DNA of 64,000 bases from an uncultured Oscillospiraceae bacterium (GTDB taxonomy: Bacteria > Bacillota > Clostridia > Oscillospirales > Oscillospiraceae), in the NCBI GenBank assembly GCA_958423465.1, contig CATZRD010000002.1, forward strand, positions 55,252 through 119,251, given 5' to 3'. Below the pieces are notes generated by a model, which ran no database searches, had not been told where the DNA came from, and saw nothing but the letters and a program-made list of their open reading frames with translations. The position numbers and the translations under genes are program-made. This document shows positions 14,398-23,865 of the stretch, one piece after another (within the stretch, counting starts at the first letter, position 1; every line of letters begins with the position of its first letter).

Positions 14398-16605
14398 ATG
14401 AAAAGCATGAAGAAGATTCTTGCTCTGGTCCTCGCGCTGACCATGGTGCTGTCTCTGGCAGCCTGCGGCAACAACGCCAAGACCCCCAGCAACAATCAGA
14501 CTCCCGCGAACGATCAGCAGCCTGCTGACGACCAGACTCCGGCCGACGAGCCGAAGACCTGGGATGACCTGTCCAGCCTGGACTATGAGGGGCAGTCCAC
14601 TGCCGATTATGACGAGGCGCTGAACGAGTTCTATTCCCTGTACCAGACCGCTTCCGCCGAGATCGAGGACATCGACAAGCGCTTTGTCCTGATGGCCGAG
14701 GCCGAGGCCAAGCTGCTGGAGGCCGGCGTGATGCTGCCCACCGGCCGTAACGGCGGTAACTACGCCATCGGCCGTCTGGCTCCCCGTACCGCCACCAGCA
14801 TCGGCTGGGGCTATGACGCCGACCGTCAGCACAGCTTCATCGCCGCCAACGAGCTGATCAAGAAGGCTGACCGTACGGCCATGACCGAGAAGTACAAGGA
14901 GCTGAAGGGCACCGGCGAGTACCTGGCCTGGGCCAAGCAGTACCTGACCGACAACGGCTACACCCTGACCGACACTTATAACTATGTGTACAGCAGCGAT
15001 CCCCAGACCTGGGACGTGATGGCCACCTCCCAGCAGGCCGACGCCGAGCCCATCGTCCAGACCTTCTGCGGCCTGGTGGAGTACGACGTGGAGGACGTTC
15101 TGCAGCCCGCTCTGGCGGAGAGCTGGGAAGTCTCCGATGACGGCCTGACCTACACCTTCCACATCCGTCAGGGCCTGAAGTGGTACGACCAGCAGGGTCG
15201 TGAGGTCGCCGACGTGAAGGCCGACGACTTTGTGGCCGGCTTCCAGCACATGCTTGACGCCGCCGGCGGCCTGGAGTACCTGGCTACCGACGTCATCGTC
15301 AACGCCGCCGAGTACATCGAGGGCGCTGTGGACTTCTCCGAGGTGGGCGTGAAGGCTCTGGACGACGCCACCCTGCAGTACACCCTGAAGCGCAACGTGA
15401 ACTACTTCATGAGCATGCTGAGCTACGGCGTGTTCGCTCCCCTCAGCCGCTCCTTCTACGAGTCCCAGGGGGGCAAGTTCGGCGAGGAGTTCGCGCCTAA
15501 CGACGAGAGCTACACCTACGGCAAGGGCCCCAACAGCATCGCTTACTGCGGTCCTTACCTGATCACCGGCTGGACCGAGAAGAACTCCATTACCTTCGAG
15601 GCCAACCCCAACTACTGGAATCCCGACCACGTCAACGTCAAGTACATCAACTGGAAGTATGACGACGGTTCCGACGCTACCCGCACCTACAAGGAGTGCA
15701 TTGCCGGCAACCTGACCAGCGTTGGCCTGAATTCCTCCGCTCTGAAGCTGTGCCGCGAGGAAGGCAACTTTGAGGATTACTATTACATCAGCGCCACTGA
15801 CTCCACCGCCTTCCAGGTGTTCTTCAACATCAACCGTACCGCTTACGCCAACTTCAACGACGCCACCGCCGGCATCTCCGCCAAGACCGACGATCAGAAG
15901 GCCCTGGCTAAGGTCGCCATGCGCAACGCCAACTTCCGTCTGGCCATCTGCAAGTCCATCGACCGCGGCAACTGGAACGCCCAGCGGAAGGGCGACGAGC
16001 TGGCTCTGAACTCCATGTGCAACTCCTACACCCCCGGCAACTTCGTGTCCCTGTCCAATGACTACACCGCCGATGTGGGCGGCCAGTCCGTGACCTTCCC
16101 CGCCGGCACCTACTACGGCGAGATCCTGCAGGCTTATCTGGACGCTGACGGCGCCGGCCTGAAGGTTTGGGATCCCGCGGGCAACGACGGCCTGGGCTCC
16201 GGCGACAGCTTCGACGGCTGGTACGACGTGGAGGGCGCCAAGGCTCTGATGGACAAGGCCATCGCTGAGATCGCCGAGTACGGCATCGAGATCAGCGCCG
16301 AGAACCCCGTGGTCCTCGACTACGCCGCCTACGCTGTCAACGAGGGTATGCTGAACCAGGGCTACGCTTTCAAGCAGTCCGTTGAGGCCGCCTTCGACGG
16401 CAAGGTCATCGTCAACGTGGTGGAGCATCCCGACGCGGACAGCTACTACAACGCCTGCTACTACTTCACCAACGGCGCCGAGGCCAACTACGACTTCAAC
16501 CCGTTCTCCGGCTGGGGTCCCGACTACGGCGATCCCTCCACCTACCTGGATACCTTCAGACCCAACTACGAGGGTTACATGGCCAAGAGCATCGGTGTGT
16601 TCTAA
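14398..16605 (+). CDS. Peptide-type ABC substrate-binding lipoprotein, apparently circularly permuted
   Basis: The 735-residue lipoprotein has a signal peptide and lipobox (LAAC, Cys23), a Asn/Gln/Pro-rich linker, then residues 194-735 starting as family-5 binding proteins do (YSSDPQTWDV, LAESWEVSDDGLTYTFHIR) and ending at GWGPDYGDPSTYLDTF. In this family that motif is normally followed by a C-terminal segment with EAEAWLL...IP...GGYQVS. Here that segment (EAEAKLLEAGVMLPTG, GGNYAIGRLAPRT, residues 66-175) sits in front of the body instead. The protein thus looks permuted rather than merely extended. It heads an Opp operon with strong promoter and AGGAAGG site; oligopeptides are the likely but unproven ligand. 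Confidence 0.9.
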   Translation: MKSMKKILALVLALTMVLSLAACGNNAKTPSNNQTPANDQQPADDQTPADEPKTWDDLSSLDYEGQSTADYDEALNEFYSLYQTASAEIEDIDKRFVLMAEAEAKLLEAGVMLPTGRNGGNYAIGRLAPRTATSIGWGYDADRQHSFIAANELIKKADRTAMTEKYKELKGTGEYLAWAKQYLTDNGYTLTDTYNYVYSSDPQTWDVMATSQQADAEPIVQTFCGLVEYDVEDVLQPALAESWEVSDDGLTYTFHIRQGLKWYDQQGREVADVKADDFVAGFQHMLDAAGGLEYLATDVIVNAAEYIEGAVDFSEVGVKALDDATLQYTLKRNVNYFMSMLSYGVFAPLSRSFYESQGGKFGEEFAPNDESYTYGKGPNSIAYCGPYLITGWTEKNSITFEANPNYWNPDHVNVKYINWKYDDGSDATRTYKECIAGNLTSVGLNSSALKLCREEGNFEDYYYISATDSTAFQVFFNINRTAYANFNDATAGISAKTDDQKALAKVAMRNANFRLAICKSIDRGNWNAQRKGDELALNSMCNSYTPGNFVSLSNDYTADVGGQSVTFPAGTYYGEILQAYLDADGAGLKVWDPAGNDGLGSGDSFDGWYDVEGAKALMDKAIAEIAEYGIEISAENPVVLDYAAYAVNEGMLNQGYAFKQSVEAAFDGKVIVNVVEHPDADSYYNACYYFTNGAEANYDFNPFSGWGPDYGDPSTYLDTFRPNYEGYMAKSIGVF

Positions 16606-16651
16606 GCCTGATATCCAGACAGCGCGGTTGTAATCTGTTATGAATCATGGG

Positions 16652-16682
16652 AGGGGGATGGGTCCCGGTTATCCATCCCCCT
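16652..16682 (+). other. Stem-loop between binding protein and permease genes
   Basis: AGGGGGATGG pairs with CCATCCCCCT around an 11-base loop, without a T-run. Such stems after the first gene usually protect the upstream mRNA or partly attenuate, giving more binding protein than permease. Confidence 0.6.
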
Positions 16683-16712
16683 TCCTAATATGATATGAAA
16701 GGGGGCGGCGTC

Positions 16713-18302
16713 GTGGCAAAATATTTGGTAAGGCGTATCCTGCACGGAATTTTGTCGATCATCGCGGTGGTAGCGGTGGTCATGATCCTGGTCTACGCGC
16801 TGGGAGACCGGCAGCTGATCTTTATGGCCGATCCGCTGTATACCAAGCAGAACAACAATAACCGGATCGCCTACACCTACCGCATGTGGGAGGAGTACGG
16901 CTATCTGGACTATGTGCCATTCGGCGATTATCTGAACTCTCTGGTCAAGGCCGGGGAGCTGGATGCGGACACCCGCGCCGACGTTGCGCGGCTGGGCCGC
17001 ACACAGGACAAGGACAGCGAGCAGACCGCCAAGTACGCGGCGGACTTTCGTGCGTACTATGAATCCCTGGGCTACACGGTGGAGCGCGTGGACGCGAAAA
17101 TGGCCACGCCCAGGAAGGTGGCGGACGGCGGCAACCCGCTGCTGTTCGCCTATAAGGACCGTCCGCTGCTGCTGCGGGTGGTGGAGTTTTTCACCGGAAT
17201 CTTCAGTGTCGATAACATCCATTATGTAGAAGAAAACTATCCGGATGCCCAGCTCCAGGGGGAGGCCGGCCTGACCTTCACCTGGTACGATCCGGCCTAC
17301 GGCGGGGAGAAGTTCTCTCCGGCGATCATCGGTAACGGCACCCGGCATAAATATCTGATGTACTGTACGGACAGCTTCCCGTTTGTCCATCAGAATATGT
17401 TCACCATCCGGCTGGGCAAGTCCTATGTGGTCAATAAGGGCATCGACGTCTTTGACACCATGACCCTGTCCCAGGGACCCTATGTCCGGTCCACGGTCTA
17501 CTATCCCACGGGCATGGTGGAGTACAGCGCGGACGATCTGCATACCGCCACCTACGCCGCCGGCTCCCGGGAGGGGAACGCGCTGCTGGCGGACCGGTAT
17601 ACGGATGATTATACCAACGTCTTTACCACCAACTCGGATATGTCCAAAATGGGATTCTCCTTCACCATCGGCATCATCGCCGTGGCCATGGCCTACTGCC
17701 TGGGTCTGCCCCTGGGCCTGCTCATGGCCCGGAGGAAGGACACCTGGGTGGACAAGCTGGGCACGATCTATATCGTGTTCATTATCGCCGTTCCCTCCCT
17801 GGCCTATATCTTCCTGTTCAAGGCCATCGGCGGCAGCCTGGGCCTGCCCACCTCCTTTGAAATGGGCACCGGCGCGAAGCTGATGTATGTGCTGCCCATC
17901 GTGTCTCTGGCCCTGCCCAGCGTGGCCAACCTGATGAAGTGGATGCGCCGGTACATGATCGACCAGATGAACTCCGATTACGTGAAGTTCGCCCGGTCCG
18001 AGGGTCTCAGCGAGGGCGAGATTTTCACCAAGCATATCTGGAAGAACGCGGTGATTCCCATTGTCCACGGAATTCCCGGCGGCGTGCTGGGGGCCCTGAC
18101 CGGCGCGGTGATCACCGAGCGGGTGTATGTGGTGCCTGGCGCCGGCAACCTGCTGACCATCGCCATCAACCGATACGACAACAGCGTGATCGTGGGCATG
18201 ACCCTGTTCTACGCGGTGCTGTCGGTGACCTCTCTGATTCTGGGCGACATTCTGATGAGTATGGTGGATCCGCGGATCTCCTTCTCTGCGAAAGCGAGGT
18301 GA
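16713..18302 (+). CDS. OppB-type permease with a very large extracellular insertion
   Basis: The 529-residue protein starts with the OppB membrane helix (KYLVRRILHGILSIIAVV), then about 280 residues of soluble, Tyr/Asp-rich sequence, then the usual five-helix transport domain from MGFSFTIGIIAVAMAYCLG with the EAA loop (YVKFARSEGLSEGEIFTKHI) that docks the ATPase. Normal OppB is about 310 residues with a loop of about 60, so some 220 residues are extra and face outward. GTG 16713 is chosen because AAAGGGGG lies 8 bases before; ATG 16695 has no site. It is gene 2 of the operon and overlaps nothing. Confidence 0.88.
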   Translation: MAKYLVRRILHGILSIIAVVAVVMILVYALGDRQLIFMADPLYTKQNNNNRIAYTYRMWEEYGYLDYVPFGDYLNSLVKAGELDADTRADVARLGRTQDKDSEQTAKYAADFRAYYESLGYTVERVDAKMATPRKVADGGNPLLFAYKDRPLLLRVVEFFTGIFSVDNIHYVEENYPDAQLQGEAGLTFTWYDPAYGGEKFSPAIIGNGTRHKYLMYCTDSFPFVHQNMFTIRLGKSYVVNKGIDVFDTMTLSQGPYVRSTVYYPTGMVEYSADDLHTATYAAGSREGNALLADRYTDDYTNVFTTNSDMSKMGFSFTIGIIAVAMAYCLGLPLGLLMARRKDTWVDKLGTIYIVFIIAVPSLAYIFLFKAIGGSLGLPTSFEMGTGAKLMYVLPIVSLALPSVANLMKWMRRYMIDQMNSDYVKFARSEGLSEGEIFTKHIWKNAVIPIVHGIPGGVLGALTGAVITERVYVVPGAGNLLTIAINRYDNSVIVGMTLFYAVLSVTSLILGDILMSMVDPRISFSAKAR

Positions 18303-18308
18303 CACAGG

Positions 18309-19289
18309 ATGAATCACAACGAACGAGTGGATCTCAGCGATCTGGGCCTCAGCGAGGAGGAGCTGTTCAGCCATTTGGACAACGACGAGCTGGCCGCGGA
18401 GAAGATCACCGCGCCCCGGTATTCCTACTGGCGCTCCGTGTTCCGGGTGTTCTTCCGGAAGAAGCTGAACATCGTGATTCTGGCGTTGCTGGCGCTGGTG
18501 ATCGTGTTCTCCTATGTCTACCCCATGTTCTCCAACTATGATCCCTACGCGAACCTGAGCGACTCTCTGGCCAAGCATCTGCGGCCCAGCGAGGCTATCG
18601 ACAAGTTCGGCTTCAGCATCCACTGGATCCTGGGCACCGGCGCCTCCGGCAACTCCACCTTCGACGCGGTGTGGAACGGCGCGCGGATCTCCGTGTCCCT
18701 GGCGTTTATCTGCGCCTTCATCAACCTGACGGTAGGCGTGATCATCGGCTCCATCTGGGGTTTCTCGAAGAAAGTGGATATGGTAATGACCGAGGTATAT
18801 AATATCATCGGCAACGTGCCCTATATCCTGGTTATCTCCGTGATGGTGATGCTGTTCTCCCCTAACTTCTGGACCATGGTGTTCGCGCTGACGGTCACCG
18901 GATGGCTGTCCATTGCCTACTTCATCCGGACGCAGGTCATTATCATCCGCGACCGGGAGTACAACCTGGCCTCCCGGTGCCTGGGCACGCCCACCATCCG
19001 CATCGCCCTGAAGAACATCCTGCCCTTCATGACCTCCGTCATCGTGACCATGATCGCCACGGAGATCCCCTCCTACATCTCCTACGAGGTGTTTTTGAGC
19101 TACATCGGCATGGGCCTGTCGGATATGTCCCTGGGCCGTCTGATCTACGCCGCTGAGAGCGCCATGGTGACCCCCGGCTGGGAGTTCGAATTCTGGAGCC
19201 CCGTGGCCGTGTCCGCCATCATCACAGTGGTGCTGTATGTGGTGGGCCAGAACCTGGGCGACGCCTCCGACCCCCGGACCCATCGATAG
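18309..19289 (+). CDS. OppC-type permease
   Basis: The 326-residue protein has an acidic cytoplasmic N-terminus, a first membrane helix (LNIVILALLALVIVFSYVY), an extracellular loop and the five-helix BPD transport domain with the EAA motif near REYNLASRCLGTPTIRIALK. Its length is normal for OppC. It starts 7 bases after the OppB stop. It should pair with the enlarged OppB to form the channel. Confidence 0.9.
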   Translation: MNHNERVDLSDLGLSEEELFSHLDNDELAAEKITAPRYSYWRSVFRVFFRKKLNIVILALLALVIVFSYVYPMFSNYDPYANLSDSLAKHLRPSEAIDKFGFSIHWILGTGASGNSTFDAVWNGARISVSLAFICAFINLTVGVIIGSIWGFSKKVDMVMTEVYNIIGNVPYILVISVMVMLFSPNFWTMVFALTVTGWLSIAYFIRTQVIIIRDREYNLASRCLGTPTIRIALKNILPFMTSVIVTMIATEIPSYISYEVFLSYIGMGLSDMSLGRLIYAAESAMVTPGWEFEFWSPVAVSAIITVVLYVVGQNLGDASDPRTHR

Positions 19290-19301
19290 GAGGGAGAGAA
19301 T

Positions 19302-21050
19302 ATGGAAGAGAAAAAAGTGATCCTGTCGGTGAAGGACCTGGAGGTCAAGTTCCGGGTCCGTGGCCGTATCCTGACCGCCATCCGCGGCATCTCCCTGGAT
19401 ATCTACGAGCATGAGTCCATCGCCATCGTGGGCGAGTCCGGCTCCGGCAAGTCCGTATTTACCAAGACCTTCGCGGGTATGCTGGACGATAACGGCTTCG
19501 TGGACAACGGCACCATCATCTTCAACGACGACGAGCTTTCCGACACCCGTGTGGCCTACGGCCCCAAGCAGCGCCGCACCGTGGCCGCCATCCAGAGCAA
19601 ACTGGACGAGTACGCCAGGCTGGAGCCAGGCGCGGAGATCTTCCGCCGGATCCAGCGGCTGGAGGACGAGCTGCACAGCGAGCGGGGCCTGAGCCAGGCG
19701 GAGGAGGAGACCATGAAGGCCCAGCTCGGCGAGCTGAACTATCAGCGCACGGAGCTGTTCAACCTGAAGCAGACCATCGATCCCTCCAAGGAGCGGGACC
19801 GCGCCCGGGAAGTGAAGGCCCAGCTGGCCGACCTGGACCGGCAGATCAAGGCTCTGGAGGCCCAGCGCAAGGCCACCATCAAGGCCCACCGCCAGGCCGC
19901 CAAGGACGATACCGCCCACATCCAGGCCCGGAACAAGGAGCTGGCCGAGCTGAAGGCCCGGTACGCCAAGCTGACGGCGGGGGAGATCCCCGATGAGACC
20001 AAAAAGCGCAACGAGATCCTGGCCAAGGAGATCTACCTCTCCGTGGGGCGGTTCGACTACCGCCGCCGGACCCGCTCTGTCAAGGAGCTGCTGAAGGCGC
20101 TGCGGAAGGCCATGGAGATCGGCGTGGACCTCAGCGACGACAGCCAGCGCAACGCCATCTTCGACGAGGTGGCCTTCCGGGTGAAGTACCTGGACGAGAC
20201 GGAGGATCAGCTCCACGGCACCTGCGTGCTGAACCTTGCCAAGGTCCAGTACGCCGCGGACTGGAGCCAGATCCGGGGCAGCAAGATCGCCACCGTGTTC
20301 CAGGACCCCATGACCAGCCTGAACCCCATCATCACCATTGGCAAGCAGATCACCTCCGTGATCCTCAAGCATCAGAACTGCACGGAGACCGAGGCCCGCC
20401 AGCGGGCCATGGAGCTGATGAAGAAGGTGGGCATCCCCAACGCGGAGAAGCGGTTCGATGACTATCCGTTCCAGTATTCCGGCGGTATGCGCCAGCGGAT
20501 CGTCATCGCCATCGCCCTGTCCTGCCAGCCCAAGATCCTCATCTGCGACGAGCCTACCACCGCCCTGGACGTGACCATTCAGGCCCAGATCCTGACCCTC
20601 ATCAAGGACCTGCAGAAGGAATTCGGCTACACCATCGTGTTCATCACCCACGACCTGGGCGTGGTGGCCAACGTGGCCGACCGGGTGGCCGTGCTGTACG
20701 CCGGCCAGATCGTGGAGCTGGGCACCGCCAACGAGGTGTTCCACGATCCCCGCCACCCCTATACCTGGGCGCTGCTCAGCTCTCTGCCCCAGCTGGCGGA
20801 GCGCAATACCGTCCTCTACTCCATCACCGGCACGCCGCCCTCCCTGTACAACAAGATCGTGGGCGACCCCTTTGCCCCCAGAAACCCCTATTGCTTGAAG
20901 CTTGACACCCTGAAGGAGCCCCCCATGTTCCAGGTCAGCGAGACCCACTTCGCCAAGACCTGGCTGCTGGACCCCCGGGCGCCTAAGATCGAGAAGCCGG
21001 AGGCTATCCACAATATCCACGATAAGCTGATCCGGGCATTCAACATATAG
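19302..21050 (+). CDS. OppD-type ATPase with a large coiled-coil insertion
   Basis: The 582-residue ATPase has Walker A GESGSGKS at residues 44-51, the Q-loop [11 protein letters not shown] only near 331, signature YSGGMRQR near 391, Walker [13 protein letters not shown] near 411-422, H-loop and an Opp C-terminal domain. Between Walker A and the Q-loop about 230 residues are inserted; normal OppD (about 330 residues) has the Q-loop near 100. The insert is rich in Glu, Lys, Arg, Ala and Leu and probably folds as a coiled coil ([19 protein letters not shown]). AGGAGG precedes the start by 9 bases. The catalytic residues look intact. Confidence 0.9.
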   Translation: MEEKKVILSVKDLEVKFRVRGRILTAIRGISLDIYEHESIAIVGESGSGKSVFTKTFAGMLDDNGFVDNGTIIFNDDELSDTRVAYGPKQRRTVAAIQSKLDEYARLEPGAEIFRRIQRLEDELHSERGLSQAEEETMKAQLGELNYQRTELFNLKQTIDPSKERDRAREVKAQLADLDRQIKALEAQRKATIKAHRQAAKDDTAHIQARNKELAELKARYAKLTAGEIPDETKKRNEILAKEIYLSVGRFDYRRRTRSVKELLKALRKAMEIGVDLSDDSQRNAIFDEVAFRVKYLDETEDQLHGTCVLNLAKVQYAADWSQIRGSKIATVFQDPMTSLNPIITIGKQITSVILKHQNCTETEARQRAMELMKKVGIPNAEKRFDDYPFQYSGGMRQRIVIAIALSCQPKILICDEPTTALDVTIQAQILTLIKDLQKEFGYTIVFITHDLGVVANVADRVAVLYAGQIVELGTANEVFHDPRHPYTWALLSSLPQLAERNTVLYSITGTPPSLYNKIVGDPFAPRNPYCLKLDTLKEPPMFQVSETHFAKTWLLDPRAPKIEKPEAIHNIHDKLIRAFNI

Positions 21051-21061
21051 GAGGCGTGGCT

Positions 21062-22384
21062 GTGAATAAGGATAAGAATAAGACCCAGCTGAGCAGCACC
21101 GCTGCCCATCTGCCGGAGCACGGCCCCATCGCCGAAAATGGCAAGGAGGTCCTGCTCTCCCTGAAGAATGTGGACATTACCTTCGGCAAGGGGGACAACC
21201 AGGTCCGCGCCGTCAAGAACGCGTCCTTCGACATCTACAAGGGGGAGACCTTCTCCCTGGTGGGCGAGTCCGGTTCCGGCAAGACCACCATCGGCCGCGC
21301 CGTGATCCGGGTCAATCCCTGCGCCGCCGGCGAGATCCAGTACAAGGGCGTGCGGATCTCCGGCAAGATCCCCCGGTCTTTGGACCGGGAGGTCATCCGC
21401 AATATCCAGATGGTGTTCCAGGACCCCGCCGCCTCCCTGAACGAGCGGGCCACCGTGGACTATATCGTGTCCGAGGGTCTCTATAACTTCCACCTCTACG
21501 AGAACGAGGCGGACCGGGTCCGCAAGGTGGAAAAAATCATTGAGGAAGTGGGCCTGCTGCCGGAGCATCTGACCCGGTATCCCCACGAGTTTTCCGGCGG
21601 CCAGCGGCAGCGGATCGGCCTGGCCCGGGCCATGGTCATGGAGCCGGAGCTGGTGGTGGCCGACGAGCCCATCTCTGCTCTGGACGTGTCCATCCGCGCC
21701 CAGGTGCTGAACCTGCTGAAGAAGTTCCAGAAGGAGCGCCAGACCACCTACCTCTTCATCGCCCACGACCTGAGCATCGTCCGCTTCATCTCTGACCGGA
21801 TCGGCGTCATCTACAAGGGCGACATCGTGGAGGTGGCCCAGGCGGAGGAGCTGTTCGACTATCCCCTGCACCCCTATACCCGGTCCCTGATCTCCGCCAT
21901 CCCCATTCCTGATCCGGACCTGGAGAAGAACAAGGTGCTGTTCACCTACGATCCCTCCGTCCATGACTACAGCGTGGACAAGCCGGAGATGGTCTGCGTG
22001 GGCCACGACCACTATGTGTTCGGCAGCCCCAAGGAGATCGAGGAGTACAAGGCCATCCGGGAGCGGGGCGTGCCTCTGAAGAGCATCACCATCCGCCAGC
22101 CGGGGGAGGAGATCCCCCAGCAGGAGACGGCCCCCGACGAGGAGCCTGTGCTGACCGGCAGCAACTACATTCTGGAGGCGCCGGTCCACGACACCGGCAG
22201 CTTCTGGTATGCCTTCCTGGCGTTCCTGCTGCCGATTTTGGGCCTGCCCGCGGGCTATATCTTCAAGCACTTCAAGTACTACCGCAACTTTAAGGCCTGC
22301 CTGAAGGGAGCCATTACCGGCTTCGTCGTGATCGGCGTGCTGATTTTGCTGTTCCTGCTGCTGCTGGTCCTGACCGTTGTCTGA
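21062..22384 (+). CDS. OppF-type ATPase with C-terminal membrane helices
   Basis: The 440-residue ATPase has Walker A GESGSGKT near residue 68, Q-loop [13 protein letters not shown], signature FSGGQRQR, Walker [13 protein letters not shown] and a switch histidine. After the usual Opp C-terminal domain it gains an acidic linker and two hydrophobic helices ([17 protein letters not shown] and [18 protein letters not shown]), so this ATPase is tethered to the membrane. ABC ATPases of this family normally lack membrane segments. GTG 21062 is preferred over GTG 21056 because GGAGG then has proper spacing. Gene 5 of the operon. Confidence 0.88.
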   Translation: MNKDKNKTQLSSTAAHLPEHGPIAENGKEVLLSLKNVDITFGKGDNQVRAVKNASFDIYKGETFSLVGESGSGKTTIGRAVIRVNPCAAGEIQYKGVRISGKIPRSLDREVIRNIQMVFQDPAASLNERATVDYIVSEGLYNFHLYENEADRVRKVEKIIEEVGLLPEHLTRYPHEFSGGQRQRIGLARAMVMEPELVVADEPISALDVSIRAQVLNLLKKFQKERQTTYLFIAHDLSIVRFISDRIGVIYKGDIVEVAQAEELFDYPLHPYTRSLISAIPIPDPDLEKNKVLFTYDPSVHDYSVDKPEMVCVGHDHYVFGSPKEIEEYKAIRERGVPLKSITIRQPGEEIPQQETAPDEEPVLTGSNYILEAPVHDTGSFWYAFLAFLLPILGLPAGYIFKHFKYYRNFKACLKGAITGFVVIGVLILLFLLLLVLTVV

Positions 22385-22418
22385 TGACGGCGGAAATCTC
22401 ATGGGATAGGATGCGTTT

Positions 22419-23684
22419 ATGAGCCGAAGATCCGAGCGGTTGCCCCGCCCCCAAAAGCCCGTCCAGCGGGTCACGCTGTCCGAGGAGCACACCACGCTGC
22501 GGCTGTGGCTGACCGTGGGGCTGATTCTGGTGGCGGCCGCAGCCTTCACCTACGGCGTGGTGAACCTGCTGGGCCGGCAGTCAGGGTGGACGGAGATCGG
22601 GGTGAGCACCGACTACGCCGACACCTGCGCCGGGGAGCTGACCTTCCAGTATGAGCTGGGGGCCGGCGGACTTGCCGCCGGAGCCGAATACCGGCAGGTG
22701 GAGCAGGTCTACACCCAGGCGGCCATAGACGCCTACCAGATCTTCCACGGGTCTGAGACCTTTGACGGCGTGGGGAACCTGGCGTCCCTCAGCGCCAGTC
22801 CCAACCGGGAGGTGGAGGTGGACCCCGCCCTCTACGCGGCGCTGACGCTGCTGGAGGAGCAGGGGGGACGGTATCTCTATCTGGCCCCCGTCTATCAGGC
22901 GTACCGAAATCTCTTCGCCTGCACGGACGACGACCAGGCGGCGGACTTCGACCCCCTCCGCAGCGAGGAAGCAGCAGCCTGGATTCGGGACCTGACGGCC
23001 TTTACCGCCGACCCGGAGGCCGTGGACCTGGAGCTGCTGGGGAACGGCCGGGCCAGGCTGCGTGTCTCGGAGGCGTACCTGTCCTTCGCCCGGGAGAACG
23101 GCGTCACCGCCTTTCTGGACCTGGGCTGGATGGAAAACGCCTTCCGGGTGGACTATGTGGCCGACGTCCTGACGGAGAGCGGCTATACCGCCGGGAGCCT
23201 CTCCAGCTACGACGGCTTTGCCCGCTGCCTGGACCGCCGGGAGCAGAGCTATCGTCTGGACCTGTACGACCGGACGGAGGGCAGCGTTTGCCGGGCCGGA
23301 CAGATGGCGTACACCGGCCCCATGAGCCTGGTGAGCCTGCGGGACTTCCCCCTGGGACGGCTGGACGTGCTCCACTACTACCAGTGCCCCGACGGGCGGA
23401 TCGTCACGGCCTATGCCGACCCGGCGGACGGGCTCAGCCGTACCGCTGCCAGCCAGCTGACGGCCTATTCCCGGGACCGGAGCTGCGCCCAGGTCCTGCT
23501 GGACGTGGCGGGGTTCTATGTGGCGGACAGCCTGGACGAGACGGCGCTGCTGGCCCTGCCGGCGGCGGGCACGGAGTTGGTGCTGTGCCGGGAGGGGACG
23601 GTGCTCCACACCCAGCCGGACCTGTCCGTGACGGAGCTGTTTGAGAGCGGAGAGATCCGCTATACCGCCCGGGTATGGAAGTAA
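22419..23684 (+). CDS. Membrane-anchored protein resembling a degenerate ApbE flavin transferase
   Basis: The 421-residue protein has one N-terminal membrane helix (LWLTVGLILVAAAAFTYGVV) and an outside domain. By eye, segments follow the order of ApbE: NLASLSASPNREVEVDPALYAAL (start of the fold), FLDLGWMENAFRVDYVADVLTESG where ApbE has its LGGIAKGYAVDRA region, ADPADGLSRTAA where ApbE has HIIDPRTG, and a closing DVAGFYVADSLDE. The metal and FAD residues seem lost. It follows the OppF gene by 34 bases and precedes a terminator, so it belongs to the transporter operon. A binding rather than catalytic role is inferred; the family call is tentative. Confidence 0.6.
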   Translation: MSRRSERLPRPQKPVQRVTLSEEHTTLRLWLTVGLILVAAAAFTYGVVNLLGRQSGWTEIGVSTDYADTCAGELTFQYELGAGGLAAGAEYRQVEQVYTQAAIDAYQIFHGSETFDGVGNLASLSASPNREVEVDPALYAALTLLEEQGGRYLYLAPVYQAYRNLFACTDDDQAADFDPLRSEEAAAWIRDLTAFTADPEAVDLELLGNGRARLRVSEAYLSFARENGVTAFLDLGWMENAFRVDYVADVLTESGYTAGSLSSYDGFARCLDRREQSYRLDLYDRTEGSVCRAGQMAYTGPMSLVSLRDFPLGRLDVLHYYQCPDGRIVTAYADPADGLSRTAASQLTAYSRDRSCAQVLLDVAGFYVADSLDETALLALPAAGTELVLCREGTVLHTQPDLSVTELFESGEIRYTARVWK

Positions 23685-23699
23685 CAGCGATATGACCGG

Positions 23700-23735
23700 C
23701 GGCCCGAGACGCTTGCGCCTCGGGCCGTCGCTTTT
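23700..23735 (+). terminator. Terminator of the peptide ABC operon
   Basis: CGGCCCGAG pairs with CTCGGGCCG around a 10-base loop, followed by CGCTTTTA, shortly after the stop at 23684. Confidence 0.8.
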
Positions 23736-23781
23736 ATCGAAAAAAGCCGGGGAGCTTTTTTGAATGTCCGCGCGGTTTGCC

Positions 23782-23810
23782 TTGACCGGGTCCTCATTTA
23801 GGGGTATACT
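23782..23810 (+). promoter_or_regulatory. Promoter of the xpaC-telA operon
   Basis: TTGACC at 23782-23787, 17-base spacer, TATACT at 23805-23810, about 55 bases before the ATG at 23866. Confidence 0.75.
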
Positions 23811-23865
23811 ATTGCATAGAATGTCCCGCCGTATGACCCGGCGCGGCTCCTCCGGAGGTGTTCCC

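Noticed and set aside
16638..21020. A 1460-codon open frame on the minus strand
   Set aside because: It is antisense to the permease and ATPase genes, has low-complexity Gly/His/Val composition and no family motif; GC-rich codon bias keeps the opposite strand open.
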